51,100 nucleotides of DNA from JAFNAG01 sp963824985 (GTDB lineage: Bacteria; Acidobacteriota; UBA6911), in assembly GCA_963824985.1 (NCBI GenBank), contig CAWGRQ010000050.1, positions 1 through 51,100 on the forward strand, given 5' to 3'. The position numbers and the translations under genes are program-made. The notes beneath the pieces are model-generated. The model made no database searches, had not been told where the DNA came from, and worked only from the letters and a program-made list of their open reading frames with translations. Positions within the stretch are counted from its first letter, which is position 1. Each line of letters begins with the position of its first letter. Shown here one piece after another: positions 34,332 through 44,305 of this stretch.

Positions 34332-35009
34332 TCATTTCCGGGGAGCGGCTTCGATCGCCGCCTGCAGCTCGATCTCGAAAAAGAACATCTCGGCGCCGTT
34401 GTCCCCGCGGTAAATGTCGGGTATGTACACTCTGGCCAAAGCCAGGTTCTTCCGGATGTTTGCGGCATCATAGGCCGGCATGTAGAGAAAGCCGCCCGCC
34501 GTCGCATGAGCTCCGACCCGTTTCCTCCCCAGAAATTTCTGGCCGAAATCCTGGCAGGCCCCGGGCTGACGAATCGTGATTTTGATGTCGGGAATCGGCA
34601 CCGGGACTATTATTTTCATCGGGATGGATTTCCTGGCCTCAAACAGGCATTGGACAGTCTGCAGCGGATTGAAAGTCTTGAGACGAAGGTCATTCTGCAG
34701 CAGCTCCACGGCCGTCCCATCCACGTCGACGGAAAAATCGTTGTTGTTGGAAATGACAATTGCCAACGGCAATATCCCGCGCGTTACGACATCCGTTCTG
34801 TCGAAGGCCTGCGCGGCCAGCGCATCGGTAAACAGCGGATCGACGGCGATCGTGACCCCTTCGCTGGTCAACTTTGACGCATAGGTTTCGATGGCCCGCG
34901 GGGCCCAGGGCTTCACCTTATAACCTGCGGAAATCGCGGGAAGCACGACCAGGAAAAGGGCAGAAGCCAAAAGCCACCACAATCGGGACAAAGCGGATCT
35001 TTCCATCAT
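34332..35009 (-). CDS. Exported protein of unknown function
   Basis: 225 residues with a signal peptide or N-terminal anchor (LSRLWWLLASALFLVVLPAISAGY). The rest is soluble and beta-rich (LPLAIVISNNNDFSVDVDGTAVELLQNDLRLKTFN, ALARVYIPDIYRGDNGAEMFFFEIEL), slightly like LEA14/Ig-type domains. No family is firmly recognised and no catalytic motif is seen. Two adjacent ATG codons start it. It is a single gene between the inverted-repeat elements and the XRE regulator, transcribed away from the latter. Confidence 0.65.
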   Translation of the reverse strand: MMERSALSRLWWLLASALFLVVLPAISAGYKVKPWAPRAIETYASKLTSEGVTIAVDPLFTDALAAQAFDRTDVVTRGILPLAIVISNNNDFSVDVDGTAVELLQNDLRLKTFNPLQTVQCLFEARKSIPMKIIVPVPIPDIKITIRQPGACQDFGQKFLGRKRVGAHATAGGFLYMPAYDAANIRKNLALARVYIPDIYRGDNGAEMFFFEIELQAAIEAAPRK

Positions 35010-35283
35010 GACACTCGACCTGAAGAGAGCGATAAGTGCCGGAGAACCGGCTCCGGACGTTGAAATTCCTAATGTTGTTATTCCATAAGAATATCAACAA
35101 ACCGGTGGAAAATCACTTCCTACTTCTTCTCCAGCATTGCGATGCGTAATTTGAATTCCCGGGCCTCAGGCGAGAAAGATTTGCCGCCCTCCATCGTCCG
35201 GCCGAATCGGACCCACACCGCCGGTCATTTCTCAGATACGCCAACATGAATAGGACTCGGATGGCAAATCGACAGATTGATGC

Positions 35284-35305
35284 AATTAACCAAAATTGGT
35301 TAATT
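35284..35305. promoter_or_regulatory. Palindrome upstream of the XRE regulator (candidate operator)
   Basis: AATTAACCAA and TTGGTTAATT form a perfect 10 bp inverted repeat with a 2-base centre, about 85 bp before the regulator gene. A related GTTAAT half-site occurs near 35369. Such dyads are typical XRE operators. The 35010-35389 gap holds no gene. Confidence 0.6.
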
Positions 35306-35389
35306 AACTTGTTCTGGTAATGTGTTGTGTGATATTAATAATTCCGGATAAATCAATAAACCATAATAGTTAATCAACAAGGATCTCCG

Positions 35390-36268
35390 GTGGATGTCGC
35401 TTTGGTGATTCGGCGCAGACTCGATCAACTGGGTCTCGAGCAGAGAGATCTGGCGAGCGCCGCGCAAGTTACTGAATCATACATATCCCAGCTGCTGACC
35501 CGGAAAAAGACACCGCCCGCCACTGAACGCACCGGCATTTACGACAAAATGGAACAATTCCTGAAGCTGCCGGGTGGCGAGCTGGCAAACCTGGCCAACA
35601 AGCAGCGCCTGGAAGAATTGAAGAAAAAACTTGCCGATCCGCCTGCACCTCTACTTAAGGAGGTTCGGGAGCTGGTTCTGCGCAAGTGTAACGCGGACAA
35701 ACAAAAGCAGATTCGGACCTTGTTCGAAATGCAGGCTTTCGGCGAACTCGAACGCCTGGTAACCCAGCTTCTGCTGGACGTGGTCAAGAATGTCGCAAAG
35801 CGGGAATTGGAAAGTGAAAGCTGGCTTCGCCTCGTCGCGGGATTCAGCGATCGGAGCCTTGAGGAGATGCGGGTCGCCGTCCTCGAATTTTTGGATACGG
35901 ATGTCTTCCACGTGTCGATTGAAAACTGCGTTTCGTTCCTGGATCCGCTGATTGAATCCTGGGATATCGATCTCGCGACGTTCGGCGTTGAGATCCGCCT
36001 GAACGCGAAAGCCGGTCCAATGCGACCTCAACGGTTCGCGTTTATGGAACAGGGACCGGAATTCTACGAAGAGCCCGGATTCAGAGAATTTCTGGAAAAC
36101 GCCTCTCTAAGCGAGGATGCGACGGAGGAGGAAATCGCTTTCCTGAGAAAGCTGAGATTTTTTGATGGGAAACGGCCAACTCCTCTCTATTACTACCGCG
36201 AACTGCAGAATCTCAGAGACCCATTGCATTTCAATCCCGCGCGATCCGCAGGCAACACGGAGTCATGA
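35390..36268 (+). CDS. XRE-family helix-turn-helix protein with a long C-terminal domain
   Basis: 292 residues from GTG 35390 (AAGGA seven bases upstream). Residues 1-60 are a Cro/C1-type helix-turn-helix: VIRRRLDQLGLEQRDLASAAQVTESYISQLLTRKKTPP. The remaining 230 residues are helical and acidic (LFEMQAFGELERLVTQLLLDVVKNVAKREL, FREFLENASLSEDATEEEIAFLRKLRFF) and are not assigned; they may sense a ligand or mediate oligomerisation. The neighbouring gene starts inside its stop codon. Autoregulation through the upstream palindrome is plausible. Confidence 0.8.
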   Translation: MDVALVIRRRLDQLGLEQRDLASAAQVTESYISQLLTRKKTPPATERTGIYDKMEQFLKLPGGELANLANKQRLEELKKKLADPPAPLLKEVRELVLRKCNADKQKQIRTLFEMQAFGELERLVTQLLLDVVKNVAKRELESESWLRLVAGFSDRSLEEMRVAVLEFLDTDVFHVSIENCVSFLDPLIESWDIDLATFGVEIRLNAKAGPMRPQRFAFMEQGPEFYEEPGFREFLENASLSEDATEEEIAFLRKLRFFDGKRPTPLYYYRELQNLRDPLHFNPARSAGNTES

Positions 36269-36474
36269 GAATGATGTACCTGCTCGATGACGGCGGCCAT
36301 CCCATAGGGCCATTTAAGAATCGCGAAGAGGTGGACCGCTTTATCGGGATGATGGCCTTGTGCGGTGAAGACTGGGCGGACCACAAAATTGTGCCGGGAG
36401 GAGGCGATGATGCGCCCGTGCGGAATCCGGCCCGAACCGACTCCTGTGCCGACCGGTTCAAGAGCACCCGCTAG
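36265..36474 (+). CDS. Small hypothetical protein coupled to the XRE regulator
   Basis: 69 residues starting at ATG 36265, which overlaps the regulator's TGA (ATGA). MMYLLDDGGHPIGPFKNREEVDRFIGMMALCGEDWADHKIV is compact and charged; the last 25 residues are low-complexity. No family is recognised. The stop/start overlap is the best evidence that it is translated, presumably in fixed ratio to the regulator. Confidence 0.55.
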   Translation: MRMMYLLDDGGHPIGPFKNREEVDRFIGMMALCGEDWADHKIVPGGGDDAPVRNPARTDSCADRFKSTR

Positions 36475-36521
36475 AGGAAGGACGTTGATATGCTCCATAC
36501 GCGGCGGGACCTTCAGGGGGG

Positions 36522-36923
36522 ATGATGACGGCACCCAGAATATTCCTGGCATGCCTTTGGGGAGTGATCGCGCTCTTCGCGCTCTTCGGAGCCATTGTTC
36601 ATGGATCGACGGTCGCATGGTGGCTCGTGGTAGCGCTCGTTCCGCCACTCATCGTCTTCGTTTGGTGGATGGCGGATCGCGCCACCTTGGAGCGCAGGAT
36701 CAAGCGACTCGAAGCTCAATCTGAGATTGGAGATGAAAGGCGTGTCGTCGCGCATACGGATCTTTCGAAAATCGAGCACAGGTTGCATGAGATTGAAACG
36801 AGAGTAGCGCGAGTCGAGAATCATGACGCCGGCGCGGCGGGACCCGGAGGATATCGACTTGAGCGGTTCTTCGGACGCCGCGACAGTTCTGCTGCCGGAG
36901 TCAACTCCATCAACCCGAAGTGA
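36522..36923 (+). CDS. Small membrane protein with coiled-coil tail
   Basis: 133 residues from ATG 36522 (GGGGGG just upstream). Two hydrophobic segments, IFLACLWGVIALFALFGAIV and VAWWLVVALVPPLIVFVWWMA, are followed by a charged heptad-like stretch (LERRIKRLEAQSEIGDERRVV...LSKIEHRLHEIETRVARVEN) that should form a coiled coil, then a glycine-rich tail. Function unknown. It lies 47 bp after the preceding small gene and 31 bp before the next, in one direction. Confidence 0.6.
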   Translation: MMTAPRIFLACLWGVIALFALFGAIVHGSTVAWWLVVALVPPLIVFVWWMADRATLERRIKRLEAQSEIGDERRVVAHTDLSKIEHRLHEIETRVARVENHDAGAAGPGGYRLERFFGRRDSSAAGVNSINPK

Positions 36924-36954
36924 AGCCGGGGCATCCCGGTGGCCAGGAGGATCT

Positions 36955-37278
36955 ATGGAAGACGAAAAGTTTGAAACGATGCGAAAACGGGTTCTTCGTG
37001 AGCACAAGCATTCGATAGTCAGATCGGCAAAGAACGGACACAAAGCCAAGGGTCGGGGACTGGTCCTGGTCAAGCTCACCAAGAAGGGGATGGTGCACCT
37101 CTCCTATTTGACGCTCGACACGCTGAAACACCATCACGAGCATTCCGGCCTGCAAGGCGGGGATGGCGGGGACCGGCTCATCGAAAAGCTCTCGGCTTAC
37201 TCTCCCGATGCCGAGATCCCCGTAATGGTCACGGACGGGGAATCCGAACGGTTTTCATTTGGTGTACGGCAGGTGTGA
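36955..37278 (+). CDS. Hypothetical protein
   Basis: 107 residues from ATG 36955, with AGGAGG five bases upstream. The basic N-terminal half (MRKRVLREHKHSIVRSAKNGHKAKGRGLVLVKLTKKG) and an acidic C-terminal half (DRLIEKLSAYSPDAEIPVMVTDGESERFSFGVRQV) suggest a small soluble protein. No family is recognised. Strong ribosome site and position in the short + strand gene run support it as real. Confidence 0.6.
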   Translation: MEDEKFETMRKRVLREHKHSIVRSAKNGHKAKGRGLVLVKLTKKGMVHLSYLTLDTLKHHHEHSGLQGGDGGDRLIEKLSAYSPDAEIPVMVTDGESERFSFGVRQV

Positions 37279-37394
37279 CGCATCCCATCCAGCCGGCCCC
37301 TTAGCCCAAGTCATGCATGTTATAGCCAGGCTATATATGGCGCCTGGATTTCCATGGCACCATGATCATCAATCTTTAAGCTGGAGGGACTCGG

Positions 37395-39005
<1,611 letters not shown>

Positions 39006-39080
39006 GCCGATATCGGCACAGAATGATGACCGCCGGTCCGGCTTTAAGCATGGATAATGCGGGCCAGGATGGCGCATATC

Positions 39081-39181
39081 GGGATCGGAATCGGGGTCGC
39101 AATCGCAGTTGCAGTCCCAATCGGCCTTCCCGGGCCGAAAAAGCCGGTAGCGATAGCGACTGCGACCCCGATTCCGATCCC
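39081..39181. repeat. Long imperfect hairpin of GATCGGAATCGGGG-type repeats
   Basis: 39081-39105 (GGGATCGGAATCGGGGTCGC...) pairs with 39151-39181 (...GCGACCCCGATTCCGATCCC) over a stem of about 25 bp. An inner hairpin (TCGGCCTTCCCGGGCCGA) sits at the apex. It lies in the 414 bp gap between the radical SAM and helicase genes. Open frames across it (IGIGIGVAVAIA-like) are artefacts of the repeat. Confidence 0.7.
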
Positions 39182-39419
39182 GAGCATTTTCATGCACTTG
39201 GGTGCGCCCCCGGGCGCATGAGAGAACGTCGCGATTTCACAAAACACCGTGTGGGCCCCTACCATGCCATTCCTGGCAGGCCACGATTTTCCCATGATAT
39301 TTCCGCAGAAATTTTTCGCTCAATTCAGCCGTGACCAGTTAGATCTATTGTGAGGCAGATCCCATCCCGGGCACAGCCTGCGCCGTACTCGCTGCCACCC
39401 ATTTTGCCGGCGGTGTATC

Positions 39420-40772
39420 ATGCAGCTCATCTTCGATCGTGGTACGCTTCTGATTCGTGGAAACCTGGCGGAGGCAGAAAACCTCCCCGGGGTGCTCTGG
39501 GATCCGCGCGTTCGCGCCTGGCGGGCTCCGGCATGCCGCCACGCGGAACTGGCCGGCGAGTTAGGCCGGCGCCACCCTGATTTTCATGATGAGGTTTGCC
39601 CGCGGCTTGCCGTTCCGCCGTCCATCGGGTGTCCCGAGCTCCGACCCTACCAGGCTGCCGCGGTTGCGGCATGGGAGGTCGCCGGACGGAGGGGCATCAT
39701 TGCGCTCCCGACGGGCGCCGGGAAGACGCGCGTGGCGATCGCCATCATTGCGAAGACGGGGCTTCGAGCTCTTTGTCTCGTCCCTACCCGGGTGCTCATG
39801 GCGCAGTGGGTCAGGATGCTCGGCGAATCTGCTCTCGGGCCGATTGGCGAATACGGTGACGGGCGCCGATTCGAACATCCCATCACAGTGACCACCTTTG
39901 CCAGTGCGCTTCTGAACATGGAGACTCTCGGCAACCGGTTCGACATTCTGATTGTCGACGAAGTCCACCACTTTGGTTCGGGCGCCGGGGACGAGGCTCT
40001 CGAGATGTGCACGGCCGGGGCCCGGCTCGGACTCAGCGCCACGCTGCCGGAGGACCCAATCCGCCGCACCCGCCTCGACGCGCTCGTCGGCCCCGAAATT
40101 TACCGGGCAAGCGTCGAGGAGCTGGCCGGCCGCTACCTCGCGGCGTTCCAGCTGATCACCATTTCGGTCGCGCTCACCCCTTCGGAACGTCAGGCCTACG
40201 ATGCCGACCTGTCGGTGTTCCGTCCCGTCTGTCGCGCGTTTTTCGAGTCTGCGCCGGGCGCCTCATGGTCCGACTTCGTATCGGCGGCCGGCAGGAGCGA
40301 CAGCGGGCGCCGGGCCCTCGCCGCCTGGCGGCGTTCCCGGAACGTCGTCCGCTACTGCACGGCAAAGCGCGGCCTTGTCCATGACTTGCTGCTGCGGCAT
40401 CGCGATCACCGCATTCTCGTCTTTGCGGCAGACAATGACACGGCTTACGCCGTGGCTCGAGAACATCTCGTCCAGCCCATCACCTGCGACATCGGCCCCA
40501 GAGAACGCGCCCAGGCGCTGCAACGCTTTGCCAGGGGCGAGCTGCGCATCCTGGTAAGCGCCCGGGTCCTGAACGAGGGCCTCGACGTGCCTGCCGCCGA
40601 CATCGCCATCGTGGTCGGCGGCAGCCAGGGCTCCCGGGAGTACATCCAGAGAGTGGGGAGGGTTCTCAGACCCGCGGAAGCGAAAGAAGCGCTCGTTTAC
40701 GATCTGGTCACGCGCGGCACCTTCGAGGTGGGACGCGCCGACCGGCACCGGAGGGCGCTTGCTTCCGGCTGA
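39420..40772 (+). CDS. XPB/Rad25-like superfamily 2 DNA helicase
   Basis: 450 residues. An N-terminal damage-recognition-like domain (VLWDPRVRAWRAP) precedes motif Q/I at 75-103 (LRPYQAAAVAAW...LPTGAGKT), Ia (CLVPTRVLMAQW), II DEVH at 180-183, III LGLSATLP, then a helicase C domain with ILVSARVLNEGLDVPAADIAIVVGG and QRVGRVLRP. The layout fits archaeal/bacterial XPB, a 3'-5' helicase involved in nucleotide excision repair in archaea. The gene overlaps the DUF790 partner by 14 bp. ATG 39420 is chosen because the Bacterial XPB-type N-terminus begins there; no strong ribosome site. Confidence 0.88.
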   Translation: MQLIFDRGTLLIRGNLAEAENLPGVLWDPRVRAWRAPACRHAELAGELGRRHPDFHDEVCPRLAVPPSIGCPELRPYQAAAVAAWEVAGRRGIIALPTGAGKTRVAIAIIAKTGLRALCLVPTRVLMAQWVRMLGESALGPIGEYGDGRRFEHPITVTTFASALLNMETLGNRFDILIVDEVHHFGSGAGDEALEMCTAGARLGLSATLPEDPIRRTRLDALVGPEIYRASVEELAGRYLAAFQLITISVALTPSERQAYDADLSVFRPVCRAFFESAPGASWSDFVSAAGRSDSGRRALAAWRRSRNVVRYCTAKRGLVHDLLLRHRDHRILVFAADNDTAYAVAREHLVQPITCDIGPRERAQALQRFARGELRILVSARVLNEGLDVPAADIAIVVGGSQGSREYIQRVGRVLRPAEAKEALVYDLVTRGTFEVGRADRHRRALASG

Positions 40773-42351
40773 CTGCATCCAGGTCCGGATCGTGGGATCC
40801 CAGGCAATACCCGTCTGGCTGGGCGTGGAGGACCACCCCTGGCTTCGCTCATTGATCGATGACTTCGTCAGGCTCGACGGACGCCCATACCGGGAGGTGG
40901 TTTCATTTCTCCAGGAGCCGTCGCGCACCCCGTCGCCCGCCGGCAAGCGACGGATGGCAATCCGGACGCTCCAGAACCTGTGCACGCGCGACCGGCCGCC
41001 CATAGATGCCAGTGCTCTGCGTGATGCTGTCGCCGCCGGGGCGCAACGGGCCCGGGACGAACATCGGTTCGATCGATGGGACATCCTGGAGACGGGCGCG
41101 CGGCGCTTCGGCCTGTCCGCGACAACCGCCGAAGAGCTTCTGTTCGCGGATCTCCCCGGAGAGCGGCGCCTCCGCTTTCCCGATCCCCCTCCGGACCCTC
41201 ACCTGCTCGCGACCCGCACCAACCTCGGCCTGGCACAAGGGCTGCTTCGGCTCGCCTCCGACGTTTCACTCCAGATCTATGGCGGCGCCCGCGCCATCGT
41301 CAGGCAAGTCCACCTCCGACGCCTCCTGAGCACGGTCCGGCGCACACACCCGGAGGGCGTTCGGCTCGATATATCGGGACCGTTTTCTCTGTTTCGGCAC
41401 ACGACGATGTACGGGCGCGCCCTCGCATCGATCCTTCCCCTTCTCCCCTGGTGTGAACGATTCGATCTCGTCGCGCGCTGCGTCCTGCGCGGCCAGGTCG
41501 TCAGCGTGCGCTTCCGCCCCGGCGATCCCATCGCTGTCGGAGAGCCGCCGCGAGCGTATGACAGCCGCCTGGAGGAGCGCTTCGCGCGTGAGTTCGCACG
41601 GGCCAATCTCGATTGGGACGTTGTTCGCGAGCCGGAACCCGTCCAGGCCGGAGACGCACTCGTGTTCCCGGACTTTGAGGTTGTTCATCGCCGGGACACC
41701 TCGAAGCGGTTCCTGCTCGAAATCGTGGGCTTCTGGACTCCCGAATATCTGCGCGAGAAACTCGATCGTCTCCGCGCCATGTCCCCGGTCCCGACTGTGC
41801 TCTGCATCGATCGCGGATTGAACTGCAGTCCCGGCGACCTGCCGGCGCATGCGCGCATCGTCTGGTTTCAGAAACGGATTGATCCGGGCGCAGTGCTGGC
41901 CGCAATCAATGCTCCGGAAGCGCCAATAGCGCTCCCTGGGGAGCGCCTTGGTCTCTGCGACCTGTTCATCGACTGGGCCGGACGCAGCCCGGCCACGGCG
42001 CCGGTTCATCGCCGACTTGCGGCACTCGAAGTCGGCGATGCCGTCCAATTCCGAAAAGATGGGCCCCGGGTCGTGATCGAAGCCGATGGGGAACCCATCG
42101 CAATTCTGTCGCGCCCGGGATGCGCACGATGGATATCAAGGCTCGACCGCGTTGCCTCCGCGAAGCTGGTCGAAAAGGTGGAGCGTCACGCGGAGCAGTC
42201 GCCTCCCCAGTGGCGCGCCGGGCTGCAGTGCGAGCACTGGATCGTCCCCGTGGTGGAGGTGGTCCTTTATCGGTCGGCGGAACAATCGCGGATCACGCCG
42301 GAGTCCAGGGGCAAAAACCAGCCAGAAGAAAATCGGAATCAAAACTCATAA
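40759..42351 (+). CDS. DUF790 protein, Bax1-like nuclease partner of XPB
   Basis: 530 residues from TTG 40759 (LLPADCIQVRIVGSQAIPVWL, matching the family start), overlapping the helicase by 14 bp. A helical N-terminal domain with TNLGLAQGLLRLASDVSLQIYGG and the LRLDISGPFSLFRHTTMYGRALASILP-type region precede a PD-(D/E)xK-like nuclease site (FPDFEVVH...FLLEIVGFWTPEYLREKL). Bax1 cuts DNA at the bubble opened by XPB in archaea; the operon overlap implies the same pairing. It has a C-terminal extension of about 130 residues beyond the nuclease that I cannot assign. Confidence 0.87.
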   Translation: MLPADCIQVRIVGSQAIPVWLGVEDHPWLRSLIDDFVRLDGRPYREVVSFLQEPSRTPSPAGKRRMAIRTLQNLCTRDRPPIDASALRDAVAAGAQRARDEHRFDRWDILETGARRFGLSATTAEELLFADLPGERRLRFPDPPPDPHLLATRTNLGLAQGLLRLASDVSLQIYGGARAIVRQVHLRRLLSTVRRTHPEGVRLDISGPFSLFRHTTMYGRALASILPLLPWCERFDLVARCVLRGQVVSVRFRPGDPIAVGEPPRAYDSRLEERFAREFARANLDWDVVREPEPVQAGDALVFPDFEVVHRRDTSKRFLLEIVGFWTPEYLREKLDRLRAMSPVPTVLCIDRGLNCSPGDLPAHARIVWFQKRIDPGAVLAAINAPEAPIALPGERLGLCDLFIDWAGRSPATAPVHRRLAALEVGDAVQFRKDGPRVVIEADGEPIAILSRPGCARWISRLDRVASAKLVEKVERHAEQSPPQWRAGLQCEHWIVPVVEVVLYRSAEQSRITPESRGKNQPEENRNQNS

Positions 42352-42867
42352 ACCCGGCGCAGCTGAGATCCTCGATTACCGCAAAGCCGGCGGCATCGGC
42401 ATACGTGACACGGTGGCCGGCGAGCCTGGCAAGCCATGCCATTGCGGCCGCATGATGGACGCCCGAGGCGAAGACTACGGAGGTCCCGGCGCTGGACACG
42501 ATCCGATTGAGCGCCAGAGCCGCCGCGGCCACACCCACTCTGTGCAGTATCGGACGAGGGAGAAGAAAGGGAAGGAGATAAGATCCCCTCCCCTTCGAGG
42601 TGCGGGGATATTCGCGGAGGTTACAGCGGATTGAACCGCGGAGGATTTGATTCATAACAATTGCTGACGGCTTTCATCGTCACCCGGGCGTTACCGTTTA
42701 TCCAGCGTACGAGCCCACTCATCGGCCTGCATTCTGGAGGCTGCAGGAAACACTACCTTTTGATAGTGTCTTCACAAAATCCGTGGAATCCGTGGCGGCT
42801 TTTTGCGTTTAATTGCATTGGGCCGCACTTGACGAGGGGACGCAGGGATAGCGCTGTCGTCCTGACC
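42352..42867. other. Intergenic region, possible gene remnant
   Basis: No supported gene. A - strand frame at 42293-42655 has a protein-like middle (TSVVFASGVHHAAAMAWLARLAGHRVTYADAAGFAV) but overlaps the DUF790 3' end and has no ribosome site. Confidence 0.4.
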
Positions 42868-43839
42868 CTACTCCACCGCGATGACTTTGAGCGGCTTGTC
42901 GAGCCTGAAGGTGAGCACCGACTCCACCGGCACCTTGATGGCGGCGCCTTTCGTCAATACCTGCGTGAGCACGCCGGCGCCGGCGCCGGCGCCGGCACCG
43001 ATTGCAGCGCCCTTTCCACCGCCGGCGATGGCGCCAATGATGGCGCCAAGCACCGCACCGCCGCCGGCATATTCCGCAGTGCGCTTGTTAGCGCCCACTC
43101 CGGATTTCCCTTTCTGGCTGATGTCGGAGACGTCGATCATATATTGCTTCCCGTTGATGGTCACCGACTGCAAATCGAGCACCAGATCGGAAGCACCGCG
43201 AAAGCGGCCTCCCTTCGATGCAGACTTGATGACGAGCCGGGCTCTGGATCCACGCGAAATCACCACATCGCCATTGGCGTCTTTTGCGTCCCGCGTAACC
43301 TCAGCGTCAAAGGTCTGTCCTTCTGCTGCAGTTGCCGAGTCGATCGTTTCATTCGTCCGCACCGAGACCTCGCTGCCCACCGGCAACTCGTGGGTCCTGG
43401 TATTGACCACTGGGGGTGGAGGCGGTGTAAGTGCCGGAGGTTCAGCCGTCTGCTGAGCCGTTTGCTGTTGAGGCGGCGCCGGCTTCTCCTTTTCGGGCGT
43501 CTTCGGCGGTGCAGGTTCACGTGATGCCTTCAGGGCGGGTTGTGCCTCGCCATATTCCACTGACTTGACCTGAGCCATGGGTATCTTACTTTCAACGCCG
43601 TTGTCGCCGGCGACGACCATGTCGGTCTGCGAACTCGCCACAATCGTACCGGGCACTTTGCTTCCATCCTTCAAATGGACGTAAACATGTGGCCCGCCAG
43701 CGGATTGGGCTGCTGCGGGCGTCTCAGCGACCGACTTGAGGGCTTCGGTGCCCGATTCGGGGGACCCTGTCTCCTGCTTTGCGCAGGAAGAAAGAACCAA
43801 CGTGCCAGTCAATGCGATAAATGCCATGCCTCGTATCAT
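42868..43839 (-). CDS. Lipoprotein with glycine-zipper segment
   Basis: 323 residues. A lipoprotein signal peptide (MIRGMAFIALTGTLVLSSCAKQ) with lipobox LSSC, so the protein is likely outer-membrane anchored. Residues about 50-95 form a small beta domain (VYVHLKDGSKVPGTIVASSQTDMVV). A Pro/Gln-rich linker follows (PPKTPEKEKPAPPQQQ). The C-terminal half begins LPVGSEVSVRTNETIDSATAAEGQTFDAEVTRDA and ends with a glycine zipper (GGGAVLGAIIGAIAGGGKGAAIGAGAGAGAGV split over about 25 residues) that can pack in membranes. AGGAGGG precedes ATG 43839. Function is unknown; similar lipoproteins are common in Acidobacteriota. Confidence 0.78.
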   Translation of the reverse strand: MIRGMAFIALTGTLVLSSCAKQETGSPESGTEALKSVAETPAAAQSAGGPHVYVHLKDGSKVPGTIVASSQTDMVVAGDNGVESKIPMAQVKSVEYGEAQPALKASREPAPPKTPEKEKPAPPQQQTAQQTAEPPALTPPPPPVVNTRTHELPVGSEVSVRTNETIDSATAAEGQTFDAEVTRDAKDANGDVVISRGSRARLVIKSASKGGRFRGASDLVLDLQSVTINGKQYMIDVSDISQKGKSGVGANKRTAEYAGGGAVLGAIIGAIAGGGKGAAIGAGAGAGAGVLTQVLTKGAAIKVPVESVLTFRLDKPLKVIAVE

Positions 43840-43887
43840 GAATCATCCCTCCTGCTGTGACATCGGGTTAGAATCATCAAGAAGATT

Positions 43888-44097
43888 CTACAACAGTATC
43901 AGCGCCATGCCGTTGCACAGATCGACCGGCATCTCGACCTTTCCGCCGACCACCTTTTGTTTGTCGTCCTTCTCCGAGTGACTTCGGGCCCGGTATTGCC
44001 CGCTCTTGCGATCGAACGACACCTCCAATGTCGGGTAGGACGGTCTGTGCTGCACGAGTCGGCAGCGATCCTCATCTCCTTTACCCGCTTCCCTCAT
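43888..44097 (-). pseudogene. Possible remnant of an unknown protein
   Basis: A 69-codon frame whose last 50 residues look coding (SYPTLEVSFDRKSGQYRARS, KVVGGKVEMPVDLCNGMALILL) and end abruptly. It resembles the middle of larger secreted proteins in which such a stretch continues after DLxNGM. No ribosome site or signal peptide, so probably a fragment. The rest of 43840-44305 holds nothing recognised. Confidence 0.3.
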
Positions 44098-44305
44098 GCT
44101 TATGGTTTGCAGGTGGAGTAATATTTTATACCAGACCGCAATCCGTGTGTCAGTTCAGTACGGCTCACACATGTGGTCAATATTGATCAGAAAGAAATCC
44201 CATCCCGGTGGTATTGTGTTTATGGGTACTCTTCCGAGAACCGGAAGGCACAGTGCGCATGGGGATTACGGGGATTTCACGCACCTTTTCCTGGAGGAGG
44301 AAATC

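Noticed and set aside
39044..39334. Glycine/isoleucine-rich and DRDRDR-type frames between the radical SAM and helicase genes
   Set aside because: They are translations of the hairpin repeat at 39081-39181.
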